Notes: generated by a model from the letters alone, not told the origin. A DNA stretch of 31,914 nucleotides from Oscillospiraceae bacterium (GCA_902786615.1 CADADE010000039.1:1-31914); one strand, 5' to 3'; positions 17,656-25,872 are shown, counted from the first letter of the stretch. Numbers and translations: made by a program.

Positions 17656-18715
17656 TTTGCACTCCGTCGCTCTCGATGAGGGCGATCAGCCTGCCGCAGA
17701 GTTCCTCATAGGGATAGGTGCCGAGCACCTCGCCCTTCTTGAAGAGCAGGCCGCGCCCCTTGCCGCCCGCGATGCCATAGTCGGCCTCGCGCGCTTCGCC
17801 GGGGCCGTTTACCACGCAGCCCATTACGGCGACCGTAATGTCGCGCTTCATGCCGCGCACCTTCTCCTCCACCTCGGAAGCGAGGGAGATGAGGTCGATT
17901 TCCGTCCTGCCGCAGGTGGGGCAGGAGACGAACTTCACCCCGCCGGGGCGAAGGCCCGCGGCCTTCAAAATCGCAATGCCGACCGAGACCTCGCGCACGG
18001 GGTCTGCGGTGAGGGAGACGCGGATCGTGTCGCCGATGCCCTCTGACAAGAGCGTCCCGATGCCGACGGCGGACTGAATGGTGCCGTTCCACTCGGTGCC
18101 CGTCTCCGTCACGCCGAGGTGCAGGGGATAGTCAAAGGTCTCGGCGGCGAGGCGGTAGCTCTGAATCGTGAGCGGGACGGAGGAGGTTTTGAGCGACAGG
18201 CAGATATCGTCAAAGCCGTATCGGTTCAGCAGCTCCACATGTCCGCTGGCGCTCTCGACCATGGCCTCGGGGCAGGGGTGGCCGTACTTTTCCAGAAGCC
18301 GCTTTTCAAGGGAACCCGCGTTCACGCCGATGCGGATGGGGATGTGTCTTTTCTTGCACGCTTCCGCCACGGCCTTTACGTTTTCCTCCCCGCCGATGTT
18401 GCCGGGGTTGATGCGGATCTTGTCGATGCCGCGCGCGGCGGCTTCGAGGGCGAGGCGGTAGTCAAAGTGAATGTCCGCCACCAGCGGGACGGAGACCTGC
18501 TCCTTGATTGCGGAGACGGCTCTGGCCGCCTCCATGTCGGGGATCGCGATGCGCACGATGTCGGCGCCCGCCGCCTGCATGGCGCGGATCTGCGCGACCG
18601 TCGCCGCCACGTCCCAGGTCTTGGTGGAGCACATGGTCTGTACGGAAACCGGCGCGCCCCCGCCCAGGGGAAGCGTGCCGAGGGTGATCTGTTTGGTTTG
18701 GGTTCTGTCTTTCAT
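17648..18715 (-). CDS. ispG: 4-hydroxy-3-methylbut-2-enyl diphosphate synthase
   Basis: This 355-residue iron-sulfur enzyme catalyses the penultimate step of the MEP isoprenoid pathway, turning cyclic MEcPP into HMBPP. The N-terminal barrel has VSVQTMCSTKT, DIHFDYRLA and KIRINPGNIG; the C-terminal cluster domain supplies Cys in SCPTCGRTE and MGCVVNGPGEA, giving the three ligands expected. GAGG lies about eight bases before the ATG. Repeat copy C fills the gap after rseP, and polC overlaps the end. With dxr it brings two MEP-pathway steps into one run. Confidence 0.97.
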   Translation of the reverse strand: MKDRTQTKQITLGTLPLGGGAPVSVQTMCSTKTWDVAATVAQIRAMQAAGADIVRIAIPDMEAARAVSAIKEQVSVPLVADIHFDYRLALEAAARGIDKIRINPGNIGGEENVKAVAEACKKRHIPIRIGVNAGSLEKRLLEKYGHPCPEAMVESASGHVELLNRYGFDDICLSLKTSSVPLTIQSYRLAAETFDYPLHLGVTETGTEWNGTIQSAVGIGTLLSEGIGDTIRVSLTADPVREVSVGIAILKAAGLRPGGVKFVSCPTCGRTEIDLISLASEVEEKVRGMKRDITVAVMGCVVNGPGEAREADYGIAGGKGRGLLFKKGEVLGTYPYEELCGRLIALIESDGVQNG

Positions 18716-18743
18716 GGCTGTACCTCATGTTATCCGAAAATTT

Positions 18744-18852
18744 AGCCCCCTTTCAAAAAGGGGGCTGTCACGGCCGATCTCACGCAAGGCCGTGACTGGG
18801 GGATCGATCCCACCACCGCAAGCGGTCCCCCTCCCTTTTTCCAAAGGGAGGT
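18744..18852. repeat. Hairpin-array repeat, copy C (complete, inside the rseP-ispG gap)
   Basis: It has the same five-hairpin order as copy A. The left end is AGCCCCCTTT/AAAGGGGGCT; the second hairpin is lengthened to GTCACGGCC/GGCCGTGAC; GGGATCGATCCC is unchanged; the fourth is ACCGC-AAG-CGGT; the right end is CCTCCCTTT/AAAGGGAGG. It occupies almost all of the gap between rseP and ispG and would be transcribed with them. Confidence 0.85.
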
Positions 18853-18856
18853 AATA

Positions 18857-19918
18857 CTATTTCGTAAAAAGTCTCCAGATATCGTGGAACATGATAAAGG
18901 CCATCAGGGCCAGCAGCAGCACCATGCCCGCCGCGTGGATGTAGCCCTCATATTTGGGATCGAGCTTTTTGCCGGTGATCGCCTCAATGACGCTCGTCAC
19001 GATCAGCAGGAAGACCCTGCCGCCGTCGAGCGCCGGGAGCGGCAGCATGTTCATGATGGCGAGGTTCACCGCGATAAAGGCGGTCATGTAGAAAATGTTA
19101 TAGAGGGCGTCGCCGGTGGTCTCGGCGGCCTCGCCGGTCTCGGCCATGAGATCGACAATGCCCACCGGGCCGCTCAGCTCCTCCATCTTGACCCTGCCGT
19201 GGATCAGCTCCTCCAGGCCGAGCTTCACCCAGCGCCCGAACTCCATGCAGGTGTTCCAGGCGTTTTTGAGCACCGTGGCGGGCGTCGCCTCCTCATAGCC
19301 GAAGTAGAAGCCGTACATCTTCTGGCTCTGCCCCTCGTATTCCACGGGGACGAGCTTAAAGCCCCTGAGCTCCACCTTCCTGCCGCCGCGCAGCATGACC
19401 AGGTCGTGGACCCCGTCGCCTTGGGCGAGAAAGTCCGTCACGTCCATCTGCATGTAGATGCGCTTGCCGTCGATTTTGTAGAACTCGTCGTTCTTGTGCA
19501 GGCCCTCCTCCGTGGCGTAGGGGCAGCCGGGCATGAAGTCAACGATCTGGGAGCTGCGGAAGGCGTAGGCGGTGGAGTAGAGGCAGATCACGATCACAAG
19601 GCCCAGCAGGAAGTTCATGAAGGCTCCCGCGCAGAGGATGATGACGCGCTGCCAGGCGGGCTTGTTGGTGAAGGCCCTGGGGTCGTTTGACGCCTCGTCC
19701 TCCCCGGCCATGGCGCAGTAGCCGCCGAAGGGGATGATGCGCAGGGAATAGAGGGTCTCCTTCCCCTGCTTCTGAAAAAGCGCCGGGCCCATACCCAGCG
19801 AAAATTCCAGCACCTTCACGCCGCAGGCCTTTGCCGCGGCAAAGTGGCCGAACTCATGGATGCCCACCAGAAGGCCGAATAATAAGATCGCTAAAATGGC
19901 ATAGAGTGCTGAGGTCAT
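18857..19918 (-). CDS. rseP: Site-2 intramembrane zinc metalloprotease RseP/RasP
   Basis: This 353-residue membrane protease cuts anti-sigma factors and remnant signal peptides within the membrane. The zinc motif HEFGH is at residues 21-25 in the first membrane helix, a PDZ domain occupies about 120-200, and the second catalytic motif NMLPLPALDGGR lies near residue 295, followed by a final membrane helix. The ATG is preceded by AAGGAG at eight bases. It lies between dxr and ispG, the usual Firmicutes position. Confidence 0.96.
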   Translation of the reverse strand: MTSALYAILAILLFGLLVGIHEFGHFAAAKACGVKVLEFSLGMGPALFQKQGKETLYSLRIIPFGGYCAMAGEDEASNDPRAFTNKPAWQRVIILCAGAFMNFLLGLVIVICLYSTAYAFRSSQIVDFMPGCPYATEEGLHKNDEFYKIDGKRIYMQMDVTDFLAQGDGVHDLVMLRGGRKVELRGFKLVPVEYEGQSQKMYGFYFGYEEATPATVLKNAWNTCMEFGRWVKLGLEELIHGRVKMEELSGPVGIVDLMAETGEAAETTGDALYNIFYMTAFIAVNLAIMNMLPLPALDGGRVFLLIVTSVIEAITGKKLDPKYEGYIHAAGMVLLLALMAFIMFHDIWRLFTK

Positions 19919-19947
19919 TGCAGATGCTCCTTAGAGAAAGGTTGGAG

Positions 19948-21090
19948 TTAATAGTTTTCCCTTACGAACGCCCTTGCGGCCTCATCGGCGGCGAGGACGG
20001 CGTCCAGATCCGGGCAGGGGAGAGCGCCGAGCTTTTCAACAGCGCCCGCCGCCGCGTCGTAAATACGGTTATAGCCGAGCTCGCGCCGCAGGAACTTGTG
20101 CACGGCGACCTCGTTTGCCGCCGACATGACGCAGGCCGCAGCCCCGCCGCGCCGCGCGCAGTCCATGGCGAGTCTGAGGCAGGGCGTTTTCTCATAGTCC
20201 GGGGCCTCAAACGTGAGATCGCGGAGCTTGTAAAAGTCCAAGTGTTCAAACATCGAGGGGCGGCGCTCCGGGTAGGTCAGGGCAAGCTGGATGGGAAGCC
20301 CCATGTCCGGCACGCCGAGCTGGGCGATCACGGTCCCGTCGCAGAGCTCCACCATCGAGTGGATGACACTCTGCGGGTGGATGACGACGGTGATGTCGTC
20401 GGGCGTGACGCCAAAAAGGTGCATCGCCTCAATAAACTCCAGGCCCTTGTTCATCATGGTGGCGCTGTCCACGGAGATCTTCGCACCCATGCTCCAGTTG
20501 GGGTGGGCGACCGCCTGCTCCGGCGTCACGTTCTCGAGCTCCGCGCGGGCTTTTCCGCGGAAGGGGCCGCCGGAGCCCGTGAGCAGGATCTTGTGCAGCT
20601 CTCCGGGCGCTCTGCCCATGAGGCACTGGAAAATAGCCGAGTGCTCCGAGTCCACGGGCACGATCTCCGCGCCCTTTTCCTTCGCCCTCAGCATCACGAT
20701 CTCACCCGCGCAGACAAGCGTCTCCTTGTTGGCAAGGGCAATGCGCTTTTTCTCGTCGATGGCGGCGAGGGTGGGGCGCAGACCGATCGCGCCGGAGACC
20801 GCCGTCACGACGCAGTCGGCCCCGCTCAGCGTCGCGGCCTCCGTGAGACCGCCGATGCCGCTTCCGACGCGGATATCGGTATCGGCCACGGCAATTTTGA
20901 ACTGCCGGGCCGCTTCTTCGTCATAGACGGCGACAAAATCCGGCTTGAACTGCCGGGCCTGCCGCTCCAAAAGGTCGATCTTCCGCTGGGCGGTCAGGGC
21001 CGCGACGCGCAGGCCCAGATGCTCCGCCGCGGCGAGCGTCTGCCGCCCGATGGAGCCCGTGCTGCCCAGCACGGAGATGGCGTTTACCAT
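19948..21090 (-). CDS. dxr: 1-deoxy-D-xylulose 5-phosphate reductoisomerase
   Basis: This 380-residue enzyme makes MEP from DXP with NADPH, the first committed step of the MEP pathway. The nucleotide motif GSTGSIG is at residues 9-15; ANKETLVCAGE, PVDSEHSAIFQC and GSGGPFRG are the conserved substrate-binding and metal segments, and TMMNKGLEFIEAMHLF follows. The ATG at 21088-21090 has AGAAGG eight bases upstream; a GTG three codons earlier overlaps that site and is rejected. No clear promoter lies in front, so it is probably read from the upstream genes through repeat copy D. Confidence 0.97.
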   Translation of the reverse strand: MVNAISVLGSTGSIGRQTLAAAEHLGLRVAALTAQRKIDLLERQARQFKPDFVAVYDEEAARQFKIAVADTDIRVGSGIGGLTEAATLSGADCVVTAVSGAIGLRPTLAAIDEKKRIALANKETLVCAGEIVMLRAKEKGAEIVPVDSEHSAIFQCLMGRAPGELHKILLTGSGGPFRGKARAELENVTPEQAVAHPNWSMGAKISVDSATMMNKGLEFIEAMHLFGVTPDDITVVIHPQSVIHSMVELCDGTVIAQLGVPDMGLPIQLALTYPERRPSMFEHLDFYKLRDLTFEAPDYEKTPCLRLAMDCARRGGAAACVMSAANEVAVHKFLRRELGYNRIYDAAAGAVEKLGALPCPDLDAVLAADEAARAFVRENY

Positions 21091-21190
21091 GTGTTGCACC
21101 TTCTTTATGTCAGGTTTTAGAATATGCGAAGGAAAAAATGATTATGCGTATCGGCTTAGCTCAGCAAATGTGCAAACAAGAGGGGCCTTG

Positions 21191-21338
21191 GCTCCCCCGC
21201 CGGGGGGAGCTGTCGCCAGTGCGTACACTGGTGACTGAGAGGGGCCGCGATTGCACCCAAGCTGGTCGCAAGACATCCCCCCTCTCCGCCCCTTCGGGGC
21301 ACCTCCCCCCGAGACGCCGCTTCGCGGCTGGGGGAGGC
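21191..21338. repeat. Hairpin-array repeat, copy D (divergent)
   Basis: It keeps the architecture with different sequence: GCTCCCCC/GGGGGGAGC, then GTCGCCAGTG-CGTA-CACTGGTGAC, then GAGAGGGG paired with CCCCTCTC around an inner hairpin, then GCCCC-TTC-GGGGC exactly as in copy A, then CCTCCCCC/GGGGGAGG with an inner hairpin. It lies in the long gap between the AlkD-like gene and dxr. Confidence 0.75.
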
Positions 21339-21387
21339 AAGTGCTTACGTTGGGTTAGCTGATTAAACCCGATACCCATAAAAACTA

Positions 21388-22092
21388 TTATGAGTTAGGA
21401 GCGCGCAGCGTCCGGAGATACGCCTTCCGCTTGTCGGACACGCGATAGCTCTCGACGGATTTCTGAATGGCCTTGTTGTGCGTCCAAGGTTCGAGACGTT
21501 TTTGCTCCATGTATGGCAGCGCAGCCTGATATTGCTTGGCAAGCGCCGTGGCAAAGTACCAGGCCTGCATCATGCGAAGGTAGTATTCCTCCGTCTCGAT
21601 CCCGGCGACCCAGTCCGGATATTCCGGGCGGAAATCCTCATCCAGAAAATGGTTCATCAGTATGCGGATCGCAAAGCGCTTTGTATAGAGCCGGTCACTT
21701 TCCAGCCAGCGGCGCGCATCCCCGATCAGCCGCGCGTGATTTTTCTTGAAGCAGGCGGGGCTGATGCTGTCGCAGGTGGCCCAGTTGTCGATGTATGGGA
21801 GAAAGACGTCCAGCGCGGCGACACATTCGCCGTAATCCCGGATGCGTTCGATGAGAAAGCCGTGGAGGTGGTTTTCCTCCAGATAAGCATGCGGCAGCGT
21901 CCGGAGAAAAGCCGCCGCCTCCGGCGTGCCGGAGAGCTCCTTCGCCAGAGAGCGCAGCGCGGGTGTGCGCACGCCGATGATGCGCTCACGCGGCACATTC
22001 GGCACAAGCTTCGCGGTAAAATCGCCGTAAGCCTCGTCCCGCAGGGCAAAAAGCCGGTCCTGTATCTTCAGATCATCGCAAAGCGACACCAT
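21388..22092 (-). CDS. DNA alkylation repair protein, AlkD family
   Basis: This 234-residue all-helical protein matches the AlkD-like HEAT-repeat DNA glycosylases that remove bulky or cationic alkylated bases. Family segments are RIIGVRTPALRSLAKEL near residue 40, ENHLHGFLIERI, DNWATCDSIS, KRFAIRILMNHFL and YYLRMMQAWYFATALAK. The ATG at 22090-22092 has GGGGG about seven bases before it; the longer frame upstream overlaps the uppS end and is not needed. It sits where cdsA is usually found. Substrate range cannot be told from sequence. Confidence 0.87.
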   Translation of the reverse strand: MVSLCDDLKIQDRLFALRDEAYGDFTAKLVPNVPRERIIGVRTPALRSLAKELSGTPEAAAFLRTLPHAYLEENHLHGFLIERIRDYGECVAALDVFLPYIDNWATCDSISPACFKKNHARLIGDARRWLESDRLYTKRFAIRILMNHFLDEDFRPEYPDWVAGIETEEYYLRMMQAWYFATALAKQYQAALPYMEQKRLEPWTHNKAIQKSVESYRVSDKRKAYLRTLRAPNS

Positions 22093-22117
22093 AACGCTAC
22101 CCCCGTACGCACAGGAT

Positions 22118-22855
22118 TCAGCCCTTGACTCCGCCGTAGCGGCGGTCGCGGGAATTGAAGACCGCGATGGCCCTGTCAAGCTCCGCCGGGGTAAAGTCCG
22201 GCCAGAGTACGTCGGTAAAGTAAAACTCCGCATAGGCGCACTGCCAGAGGAGAAAGTTGGAAATCCGCTGCTCTCCGCCCGGGCGGATCAGCAGGTCCGG
22301 GTCCGGGATGCCCGCCGAGTAGAGGTAATCGGCAAAGCCCGCCTCCGTGAGCTCGCCCTCTGTTTTGCCCTCGGCATAGTCCCGGGCATAGCGGCGCGCG
22401 GCGTGCAGGATCTCGTCCCGCCCACCGTAGTTGAGGCAGATATTGGCCTGGAAGCCCTCATAATGATGGGAGATCTCGTCGGTCCTTGCGACCATCTCCC
22501 GCAGCTCCGGGCTCAGGCCCTCCAGATCGCCCAGCACCTTCATGCGGATGTGGTCCCGCTCCATGGTGTCGATGGCCTCCTGCAGGTACTTGCCCAAAAG
22601 CTTCATGATGGTGCTGACCTCGTTTTCGGGTCTGCGCCAGTTCTCGGTGGAGAAGGCGTACACCGTCAGATATTCCACGCCGATGTCCTTGCAGTAGGTG
22701 GCGATTTTGCGGAAGGTCTCCGCGCCGACGGCATGGCCCGCGGTCCGGGGCAGGCCGCGCTTTTTCGCCCAGCGGCCGTTGCCGTCGAGAATAATGGCAA
22801 TATGGCGGGGAACGCGGGAATCCTCCCGCTTCCCCGCCGGATTGATGTCAGGCAT
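22118..22855 (-). CDS. uppS: Undecaprenyl diphosphate synthase
   Basis: This 245-residue cis-prenyltransferase builds the C55 carrier lipid for cell-wall precursors. The catalytic aspartate is Asp24 in LDGNGRWAKKRG, followed by the YLTVYAFSTENWRRP segment. The C-terminal substrate motifs RPGGEQRISNFLLWQ and YFTDVLWPDF are intact. The ATG is one base after the stop of the frr C-terminal fragment; GGAAAT is a weak ribosome site, suggesting coupling to translation of that fragment. The gene end is 25 bases before the AlkD-like start. Confidence 0.97.
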   Translation of the reverse strand: MPDINPAGKREDSRVPRHIAIILDGNGRWAKKRGLPRTAGHAVGAETFRKIATYCKDIGVEYLTVYAFSTENWRRPENEVSTIMKLLGKYLQEAIDTMERDHIRMKVLGDLEGLSPELREMVARTDEISHHYEGFQANICLNYGGRDEILHAARRYARDYAEGKTEGELTEAGFADYLYSAGIPDPDLLIRPGGEQRISNFLLWQCAYAEFYFTDVLWPDFTPAELDRAIAVFNSRDRRYGGVKG

Positions 22856-22856
22856 A

Positions 22857-23338
22857 TTATATTTCCGTCAGTTCCTTTTCCTTTTTGTCGCAGATCTTGT
22901 CGATCTCCTTGATGAAGTCGTCGGTCAGCTTCTGGATGTCCTTCTCGGCGATCTTGTAGTCGTCCTCGGTGATCTCGGAGGCCTTCATTTCCGGGTCTGC
23001 TTCACAAGATCCTTGCGGCGCTCCTCGGTGAGGGGCGGGAAGACCAGGCGGATGGCGCGGCCGTCGTTCTGGGGGTTGATGCCGAGGTCAGAGGCGAGGA
23101 TCGCCTTTTCAATGGCTTTCAGCAGGCTTCCGTCCCAGGGCTGGATCAGCAGGGAACGGGGGTCGGGGGTCGAGACGGAGGCCACCTGCAGAAGCGGCGT
23201 GTCCACCCCGTAGTAGCTCACGGTGATGGGATTGAGGACGGCGGTGTTGGCGCGGCCCGCGCGGATGGCGGCCAGATCGGAAGTGAGCGCATCGCAGGTC
23301 TTCTGCATCTTGCGTTCGATTTCGGGATAGTCAGACAT
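22857..23338 (-). pseudogene. frr: Ribosome recycling factor gene with internal deletion and frameshift
   Basis: The first frame (22985-23338, 117 residues) is a normal RRF N-terminus: RAGRANTAVLNPITVSYYG, domain II, then LTEERRKDLVKQTRK and a stop. A second frame (22857-22988, 43 residues, MKASEITEDDY to KEKELTEI) is the RRF C-terminus. By comparison with about 185-residue RRFs, roughly 22 residues between them are missing, including the invariant VAVRNxRRD helix, and the loss is one base off a multiple of three. The first stop and the second ATG overlap as ATGA, so the two parts could be coupled. AGGAGG seven bases before the first ATG is intact. RRF is normally essential, so either another copy exists or this is a sequence or assembly error. 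Confidence 0.85.
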
Positions 23339-23372
23339 GTTCGTACCTCCTAAGATTTATCGTAAATAATAC

Positions 23373-24080
23373 TTATTTCACCAGGGTGCCCACGGCCTCG
23401 CCGTTTAAGACGCGCAGGATGTTCTCCGGGTCCGCCAGGGCGAAGACCGCCGCGGGAATGCCGTTTTCCATGGCAATGGCGGTGGCGGTGGTGTCCATTA
23501 CGGCAAGGCGGCGTGCCAGAACCTCGTCATAGCTGATGCTGTCGAACTTCACGGCGGAGGCGTCCTTGCGGGGATCGGCGGAATAGACCCCGTCGATGTT
23601 CTTGGCAAGCAGGATCGCGTCGGCGTGGATCTCGGCTGCGCGCAGGGCCGCCGCCGTATCGGTGGAGAAGAAGGGCGCGCCGCTGCCGCCGGCGAAGAGG
23701 ACGATCTCGCCCGCCTCGAGATACTCGATGGCGCGGCGGGTGTCGTAGCGCTCGCCCACGCCCATGATGTCCACGGCGGTCATGACCCGGGCCTTTGCGC
23801 CGAGCTGACGCAGCACGTCGCACACGGCGATGCAGTTCATGCAGGTGGCGAGCATGCCCATGCGGTCGGCGTTGACGCGCTCGACCTTGCCGGCCCCGTC
23901 CTTGACGCCGCGCCAGAAGTTGCCGCCGCCGATGACGATGCCGATCTGGACGCCCGCCTCGGACGCCTTTTTCAGCACGGCGCAGACGGAGGAGATGAGA
24001 TCAAAGTCAAAGCCGGTCTTCTTCTCGCCCGCCAGGGCCTCGCCGCTGATCTTGATGACAACACGATGAAACTTACTCAT
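23373..24080 (-). CDS. pyrH: Uridylate (UMP) kinase
   Basis: This 235-residue amino-acid-kinase-fold enzyme phosphorylates UMP to UDP. Family motifs are KISGEAL at residues 10-16, GIVIGGGNFWRG near 47-58, the DRMGMLATCMN helix, FAGGSGAPFFSTDTAAALRAAE (described by its ends) and NIDGVYSADPR. The ATG is preceded by AAAGGG nine bases upstream and a promoter at 24156-24184. It is the first gene of the minus-strand run that continues to polC. Confidence 0.97.
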   Translation of the reverse strand: MSKFHRVVIKISGEALAGEKKTGFDFDLISSVCAVLKKASEAGVQIGIVIGGGNFWRGVKDGAGKVERVNADRMGMLATCMNCIAVCDVLRQLGAKARVMTAVDIMGVGERYDTRRAIEYLEAGEIVLFAGGSGAPFFSTDTAAALRAAEIHADAILLAKNIDGVYSADPRKDASAVKFDSISYDEVLARRLAVMDTTATAIAMENGIPAAVFALADPENILRVLNGEAVGTLVK

Positions 24081-24130
24081 ATTTCAATACCCTTTCAGAA
24101 AGGAATTTTTTACGGATCGCTTCACAAAGG

Positions 24131-24149
24131 GGTACGCGCTTTGCGTACC
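24131..24149 (-). promoter_or_regulatory. 5'-terminal hairpin in the pyrH leader
   Basis: GGTACGC and GCGTACC pair around AAAGC on the minus strand. Counting from the -10 element, transcription would begin at about 24149, so the transcript would start almost exactly at the stem. Such 5' stems can stabilise mRNA; the role here is inferred. Confidence 0.45.
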
Positions 24150-24155
24150 TTATCT

Positions 24156-24184
24156 ATTCTAACACAGCCTCCGTCTTTTGACAA
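24156..24184 (-). promoter_or_regulatory. Promoter of the pyrH-polC run
   Basis: Minus-strand TTGTCA (24179-24184), a 17-base spacer and TAGAAT (24156-24161) with TGT before it (extended -10). It is the only clear promoter I find for the run of genes down to polC. Confidence 0.75.
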
Positions 24185-24283
24185 TTACAAGTTTCCCGCG
24201 CGGACAGAAAAGGCGCGTTTCCTCCCCAATTCGCACGGCGCGGTATGACAGAAAACGCGGGGCGGCGGTGCTAAGATGGGGCC

Positions 24284-25084
24284 ATGAATGTGATCTACGC
24301 CGACTCCCTCTTCCTGCTGAGCGTGTTTACCGATTATCTCCTGTGCCTTGTGACGGCGCGCTTTTGCGCCCTGCGCTTTCGGCGGGGACGCTATCTCGCG
24401 GCGGCGGTCTTCGGCGGGGCGTACGCAGTGGCGGTGTTCCTGCCGGGCTGCGCCTGGATGGCCCAGCCCCTGGTCGAGCTCTGCGCGGCGGGCTTCATGG
24501 GCCTCATCGCCTTCGGGGGCGAGGCGCGGCTTTTTCGGTGCATCGCGGCCTTCCTCGCCGTGTCGGCAAGCTTCGGCGGCATGGTCTGGGCGGTCGCCCT
24601 GCGGCAGGGGAGCCTGCCCGCGCCGAAGCCGGGACTGCTCGTCGGGGTCTTTCTCGGAAGCTACGCGCTGCTCACGCTTCTGAGCCGCACCCGGCAAAAG
24701 CGCGCGCGGGAGCACCGGGCGGCGGTCACGCTCACGCTCGCGGGACGGCGGACGGCGTTCACCGCCCTGGAGGACAGCGGCAACTGCCTCACCGACCCCG
24801 TCAGCGGGGACGCGGTGATGCTGGCCGCGCCCGCGGCGCTTTCGCCCCTCTTTCCGGAACACGCGGCGCTTCTCCTGCTCGGGCCGGTGGAGCTTCTGGA
24901 ACGGGCGGCGGCGGAGCCGGGCCTGCCCGCGCGCTTTCGCCTTCTGCGGGCGGGGAGCGTGGCGGGCGCGACGCTGCTCGCGGCCTTCCGCCCGGACAAA
25001 GCCTCGGTGGACGGAAAGGAGCGGCCGCTTCTGGTAGCCGTGAGCGCCGCGGCGGAGGGGGATGGGTTTCAGGGAATTGTGTGA
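24284..25084 (+). CDS. spoIIGA: Sporulation sigma-E factor processing peptidase SpoIIGA
   Basis: This 266-residue protein has an N-terminal block of about five membrane helices (residues 5-133) and a C-terminal aspartic-protease-like domain with the key DSGN at residues 164-167, followed by LTDPVSG. SpoIIGA sits in the sporulation septum and cleaves the pro-sequence of SigE after a signal from the forespore. The sigE gene follows after 19 bases. The ATG at 24284 lacks a good ribosome site (only GATGGGG). A weak candidate promoter, ATGACA-21-TAAGAT (24245-24277), has the long spacer seen in Spo0A-dependent sigma-A promoters, but its start point would fall on the ATG. Confidence 0.9.
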   Translation: MNVIYADSLFLLSVFTDYLLCLVTARFCALRFRRGRYLAAAVFGGAYAVAVFLPGCAWMAQPLVELCAAGFMGLIAFGGEARLFRCIAAFLAVSASFGGMVWAVALRQGSLPAPKPGLLVGVFLGSYALLTLLSRTRQKRAREHRAAVTLTLAGRRTAFTALEDSGNCLTDPVSGDAVMLAAPAALSPLFPEHAALLLLGPVELLERAAAEPGLPARFRLLRAGSVAGATLLAAFRPDKASVDGKERPLLVAVSAAAEGDGFQGIV

Positions 25085-25103
25085 TTCGGGAAAGGAGCAT
25101 CGT

Positions 25104-25826
25104 ATGTTGACAAGGCCTCAGATCTTTTTCCTGCGGGAGCGGATTCTTTCCATCCTCGGCATCTCGCCGCCCCCGGTTTTTTACATCGGCGGCAGCGAGA
25201 CCCTGCCGCCGCCCCTGGAGCGCGAGGAGGAGAGCGCCGCCGTCGCCGCCCTGGAGGCGGGGGATGAGGCGGCCCGCCGCACGCTCATCGAGCATAACCT
25301 GCGCCTCGTGGTCTACATCGCAAAGCGCTTTGAAAACACCGGCGTCAATATCGAGGATCTCATCTCCATCGGCACCATCGGGCTTATCAAATCCGTCAAC
25401 ACCTTCAACAGCGGCAAGAAGATCAAGCTTGCTACCTACGCCAGCCGCTGCATCGAAAACGAGATCCTCATGTACCTGCGCAAGATCGGCGCGCAGAAGA
25501 CCGAGGTCAGCTTCGACGAACCGCTCAACACCGACTGGGACGGAAACGAGCTGCTCCTGTCCGACATCCTTGGCACCGAGGAGGACGAGGTCAGCCGCAA
25601 TCTCGAGGACGACGCGGAAAAGCGCGTGCTGCTCGAGGCGGTGGACCTGCTGGAGGGACGGGAAAAGGAGATCATCCTCCTGCGCTTCGGCCTCATGGGC
25701 GGGCGGGAGTACACCCAGAAGGAGGTGGCCGACATGCTGGGCATCTCCCAGAGCTATATCTCCCGCCTCGAAAAGCGCACCATCGAGCGCCTCAGACGGG
25801 AGATGACAAGGCTTCTGCAGGTTTAG
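25104..25826 (+). CDS. sigE: RNA polymerase sporulation sigma factor SigE
   Basis: This 240-residue sigma-70 family factor drives early mother-cell transcription in sporulation. An N-terminal pro-sequence (about 1-26) precedes [11 protein letters not shown], the typical start of the mature protein. Region 2 has [32 protein letters not shown] and [19 protein letters not shown]; region 4 ends with [20 protein letters not shown]. The ATG at 25104 follows AAAGGAG at six to seven bases. It is paired with its activating protease SpoIIGA. The sigG gene, which often follows in other Firmicutes, is not here; pgi comes next. Confidence 0.95.
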   Translation: MLTRPQIFFLRERILSILGISPPPVFYIGGSETLPPPLEREEESAAVAALEAGDEAARRTLIEHNLRLVVYIAKRFENTGVNIEDLISIGTIGLIKSVNTFNSGKKIKLATYASRCIENEILMYLRKIGAQKTEVSFDEPLNTDWDGNELLLSDILGTEEDEVSRNLEDDAEKRVLLEAVDLLEGREKEIILLRFGLMGGREYTQKEVADMLGISQSYISRLEKRTIERLRREMTRLLQV

Positions 25827-25843
25827 AAAAGCATAGAAACTGC

Positions 25844-25872
25844 TGGACAATCGGGGGGCGGTGCGATACAAT
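25844..25872 (+). promoter_or_regulatory. Promoter of pgi
   Basis: TGGACA (25844-25849), a 17-base spacer and TACAAT (25867-25872), starting 18 bases after the sigE stop codon. No sigE terminator hairpin is visible in this interval. Confidence 0.65.

Noticed and set aside
9187..21338. Consideration of the hairpin repeats as a CRISPR array
   Set aside because: Copies are kilobases apart, self-complementary, of unequal length and without spacers or cas genes.
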